Assembly (NCBI GenBank): GCA_013398275.1
Contig: VZSE01002468.1
Location: 699,029 to 763,028, forward strand
Length of the DNA stretch: 64,000 nt
Source of the DNA: Promerops cafer
Taxonomy: Eukaryota > Chordata > Aves > Passeriformes > Nectariniidae
Reading direction: 5' to 3'
Below are positions 61,054 to 64,000 of the stretch, in pieces. How positions within the stretch are numbered: the stretch's first letter is position 1; the number at the start of each line of letters is the position of its first letter. A program made the position numbers and the translations under genes. A model generated the notes under the pieces. It searched no databases. It was not told the origin of the DNA and was given only the letters and a program-made list of their open reading frames with translations.

Positions 61054-62098
61054 GTAGTACTGTGTAGGAAAACACAACGATTTTTAAAAAGGAACATTTT
61101 AAATTGAAAGAGAAAAACATTAAAAACATTATATTGCTGTATAGGCACTGATAAATGTCTTCCTGTGGTAAAAGAGTGTGCCAAGCAGAATTCAAAATTG
61201 TATAATCCCTCTTAAAATCATACAACCCTGGTGAGATTGAAAATAAAACTTAGTTATGCTACTTCTCTGGCACTGCCTGACAGCAGCTCTGCCCACTGTG
61301 AACTGTCTGCATGTCTTCATGGACAGGGCTAGGCAGAAGCAACAAGCAGCAATACTGGAAAATGAAGGTATCTCCCTGCAAGTCTGGCAGCTCAGATCCA
61401 TGGAGGGCATTTGTTACAATGACAAAACCTGACTGACTGCATGTGCTTGCCGAGGCTTTTGCTCTGCCTGTCTCAAGTTACACCCAGTCTTGAGGTGCTG
61501 AGTCCCAGTAGGGAGCGAACAGGAGCAAGAAAAGGTTGCTGCCTACAGGTCTGCTTAGAAAGAGCCACTCTGGTGGCCAGTGGCTGCTGGCGGAGGGTCA
61601 GCTACAAGCCCTGTCTGAGCCTGCCACAGCAGACAAGTGCTTCCCTCTCCTCTGCTCTGTTGAGCACAGGCAGCTGTATGTTACATATGCCCTCCTCTGC
61701 AGAGCGCTCTGCTCAGACTACGGAGCCCTTACATCCCCTGAGACCAGGGATGAGGACTTCACTGGGATCTGAAACAAAGATCAACTTAAAGCCATCGGGA
61801 GAAAGAGCTGCTAGGGTCTCGGAGAAGGTTAAAGCAGTGCCTGTGCAGGGCACCTTGAATCAGTTTTTTACCTTGCAAGCATCCTCACTTCTGAGACTCG
61901 TCCTCCCCTATGTGTTTTGGCACATGCAGCTCTGCTGCTCCCCTGCTCTGGTGAGCAGGATGCCTGAGATTAGCAGGGCTGAGCTGCAGTGACCCTGCCT
62001 GCGCACAGGGGAAGAAGATGCACTCCAGTCTTCTGTTCTGCTAAGGAGTCTCTGCCTTAAAAAGTCACCTTTTAAAAAAATGCCATGGCAGGGACCAG

Positions 62099-62529
62099 TT
62101 AATCAAACATGTCCTCGAACATGCGTTGTCCCATGGCTATGTAAACTTCTTTCTCCTCCGGCGTCATCTGGGCCACCAGCTCGGGGCGCTGGCTGACTTG
62201 GCTGTAAGAATGTGGGCGCCCAGCCACTGTGACAGTGGGGTCTTCTGCCACCACCTCAAACTCTTCATCCTCCTCCTCCTCCTCCAGCCCATATGTTGTG
62301 GTGGCCGTGGCAGCAGGGCGGGGAGGGGACTCCTCCTCTGACTCGCTCGTTTCGCTCTCGGAGTCACTCGCGTTGCCGCCAGAGAGAGGAGCGGCACCGC
62401 TGACGGTGACGGTGGAAGCAGAAGGTGTCTTCTTCTCATGGATGAGCAGGGCACGCATCACCTCCTCATTGTCATCCAGCGCCGCCCGGCTCTCCTCACG
62501 CTCCTGGAATGCATCCAGATCCCGGCCCC
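62099..62529 (-). CDS. GTF2E1: GTF2E1 (TFIIE alpha), last coding exon
   Basis: TFIIE alpha is the large subunit of TFIIE, which joins RNA polymerase II preinitiation complexes and recruits and regulates TFIIH. This exon encodes the C-terminal 142 residues plus a split codon; the human protein is about 439 residues. It contains DLDAFQEREE, DDNEEVMRALLIHEKKT, a Ser/acidic tract (SDSESETSESEEES), and an acidic segment EEEEEDEEFEVVAEDP. The last piece corresponds to the human region that contacts the TFIIH p62 PH domain, with the key Phe and the Val three residues later both present. It ends SQRPELVAQMTPEEKEVYIA..FEDMFD before TAA at 62101-62099. The acceptor is TTTGCAG|GGGGCCGG. Upstream exons lie beyond the window. 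Confidence 0.96.
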
Positions 62530-63449
62530 CTGCAAAGGGACATGAGGGAATGAGCATTTCCTCACAGAGATCTGTGTGTTGCCCCTGAAAGTTTTCTTAA
62601 CCTTTATTAAGGTTAAGCTCAGTTGGCCAAGTCACATCCTTTCTCTATGCCAACTCCTCCTCTCCCTTGGAAGAGGAGAACAGTCATGTCTCACAATGGC
62701 AGAGCAAGTACTGACATTTCCTAGGAGCTGGGAGGCCTACAGTCACTGTGCCTCCCAGCTGGAAGCCTTGACCAGGAGCACACTGCAAGTGAAGACAACA
62801 AATGCATGATGGGCAGGCACCTGGAAAAGACTTCCCCGGGGAGCTGTCCAACTCGGGCATTACAGTGGAGCAGAAAGCAAAGCAGTCCTTAAAATACATA
62901 CCCCAAGCCCAGGCCCTATCCTGCTGAGTTCCTTGCCTGTAAAGATTAACACAGAGAATAAATGGATCCAGGCAGACAAAGAATATGTGGAAATCATGTG
63001 TTATAAAACAACATTTAGAGCAGCCATGCCTGGTGAGCTCAGAGGTGCACCAATACCAGGCAGGAAGGGGAAAAGCTCCTTACAGGAAGATGGTGGTGGC
63101 ATGGAGCAGATGCAGCTGACAGCCCACAGCCCAGCTGTGCAGCACAGCACTAACCAGTGCCTGCTCTCCAAGCTGAAAAACAGCCCAGACTGTCCCTTTG
63201 GCTCCCCACCTGCACCTCTTATTTGAAGGGGACTGCAGTGTCCCAGTTGACACACCTGGCCTGTGCTTCTTTTTCAGTAACAGCTGGGAGGGTTCAATGT
63301 GGCTCTGGTAGGCAGGATGTCTGCAGTTCACAGATTCAAAAGGTAAAATTCTGCTCAAAAAGTAGTATCCCACAGAAAACCTCTCCTAATCCTACATTTG
63401 GTGAGAGGGCTGTGAATCCACCTAGCATCAAAAGAACTACACGCAGTAT

Positions 63450-63545
63450 GGAAAAAAAGAAATAATAATAATAAACAAACAAACAAACAAAAAACCCCCA
63501 AAAAAACCCCAAACAGAACAAAAAATTAAATATAGAGAAAAAAAT
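63450..63545. repeat. A-rich simple repeat cluster
   Basis: ATA trinucleotides, AAAC tetranucleotides and A/C homopolymer runs follow one another. This is low-complexity sequence with no recognisable retroelement upstream. Confidence 0.85.
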
Positions 63546-63890
63546 AAGGCCTAAAAAGTAGGGCAGGCTCCCTGTGGCAAACTTTCTGTCTTACACCAAA
63601 AGATACTGCCTATGAACAATTGCTGGAGCTGAGGTGTTAGCATTCTGCCTTCATACAGGCAGCCACTTGCCCACTCCTCCAAGACACAGACCCTCATGGT
63701 TTCAGTACCACATCCAGGCAGGTGGCACCCAAGTCTTTCCCCTCCCCAGCCGGAAATGTGCTGATGATGTTTTTCAACTTGAGATTAAAAAATAATGTGA
63801 AGGAAATAAGTTCTGCATCTAGCACTAAAAGTCAGGGCAGTTTGTGGTCACTCCTTTCCTGTGTTAAAATAAAGGCCAAAAGAACCATAC

Positions 63891-63981
63891 CTAATTTCAC
63901 CGGAATTCTGTTTTCACTGTAAATAAAGTTGTAGTAATGGGTGATGGCTGAAACTATGAATATTAGAGCACTGCCAAATTC
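63891..63981 (-). other. Exon-like segment of unknown identity
   Basis: On the minus strand a 91-nt segment is bounded by a pyrimidine-rich acceptor (CCTTTCTTTCAG|GAA) and a donor (TTAG|GTATGG). It is open in one frame throughout, reading EFGSALIFIVSAITHYYNFI, then YSENRIPVKL with a split codon. The peptide looks like a membrane segment and does not belong to TFIIE alpha. It may be a chance splice-site pair, a cryptic or alternative exon, or a relic of another gene. I do not recognise the protein. Confidence 0.2.
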
Positions 63982-64000
63982 CTGAAAGAAAGGAAGAATA

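Larger units (their letters stand above)
60105..62098 (-). other. GTF2E1: GTF2E1 3' UTR (extent uncertain)
   Basis: This is sequence between the GTF2E1 stop codon and the most distal candidate poly(A) signal. It is assigned as 3' UTR by position; the actual end depends on which signal is used. A 183-codon frame on the opposite strand (61441-61992) shows no recognisable domain and is treated as chance. Confidence 0.5.
62530..64000 (-). other. GTF2E1: GTF2E1 last intron (partial)
   Basis: This is intronic by position, upstream of the terminal exon acceptor on the minus strand. It contains A-rich low-complexity DNA at 63450-63545 and one exon-like segment at 63891-63981, listed separately. The penultimate GTF2E1 coding exon was not found in this part. 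Confidence 0.7.

Noticed and set aside
61441..61992. 183-codon plus-strand frame in the GTF2E1 3' UTR
   Set aside because: It is antisense to the UTR of a known gene and resembles no protein family.
62126..62588. Plus-strand and alternative minus-strand frames over the GTF2E1 exon
   Set aside because: They are other-frame readings of the TFIIE alpha exon, whose true frame is clear from family motifs.
1..64000. tRNA, rRNA, snRNA, CRISPR array, operon or other prokaryotic-type systems
   Set aside because: No A/B-box pairs, U6-like start, spaced direct repeats or ribosome-binding-site gene clusters were seen; the sequence is animal nuclear DNA.

Overview
The window looks like nuclear DNA from a bird. 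The evidence is the interspersed repeats: CR1 LINE 3' ends with the tail (ATTCTRTG)n, and one long terminal repeat of a type common in avian, especially passerine, genomes. Two recognisable exons carry standard vertebrate splice sites. The background is AT-rich and non-coding, with one dense CpG island. The species cannot be fixed from the sequence.

Only two protein-coding loci are visible, both on the minus strand. At the right edge is the last coding exon of GTF2E1 (TFIIE alpha, general transcription), followed leftward by its 3' UTR and several possible poly(A) signals. About 43 kb of gene-free spacer follows. Then comes a CpG-island promoter (about 16.24-17.10 kb) and the first coding exon of STXBP5L (tomosyn-2, a regulator of SNARE-dependent exocytosis). 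Everything left of 15529 is intron 1 of STXBP5L. As I recall the human map, GTF2E1 and STXBP5L are also tandem neighbours there, so this is conserved synteny. The two genes are not functionally coupled.

By region: 1-15529 is intron 1, with an assembly gap between duplicated flanks (1972-2295), an old CR1 copy of about 1.1 kb, three shorter CR1 fragments, a 19-bp perfect hairpin, and a small CpG-rich patch near 13.3 kb. 15530-17100 is the STXBP5L start and promoter. 17128-60098 is intergenic, with CR1 fragments, one roughly 1.06-kb LTR, a (GATTG)12 microsatellite, and several stretches that resemble conserved enhancers by motif content only. 60099-62529 is the GTF2E1 terminal exon. 62530-64000 is GTF2E1 intron, with one unexplained exon-like segment at its edge.

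I found no previously undescribed multi-gene system. The observations most worth checking are the uORF that ends in an ATGA overlap with the STXBP5L start, the G-tract cluster just inside STXBP5L intron 1, the gap-flanking duplication, the 19-bp hairpin, and the candidate enhancers.
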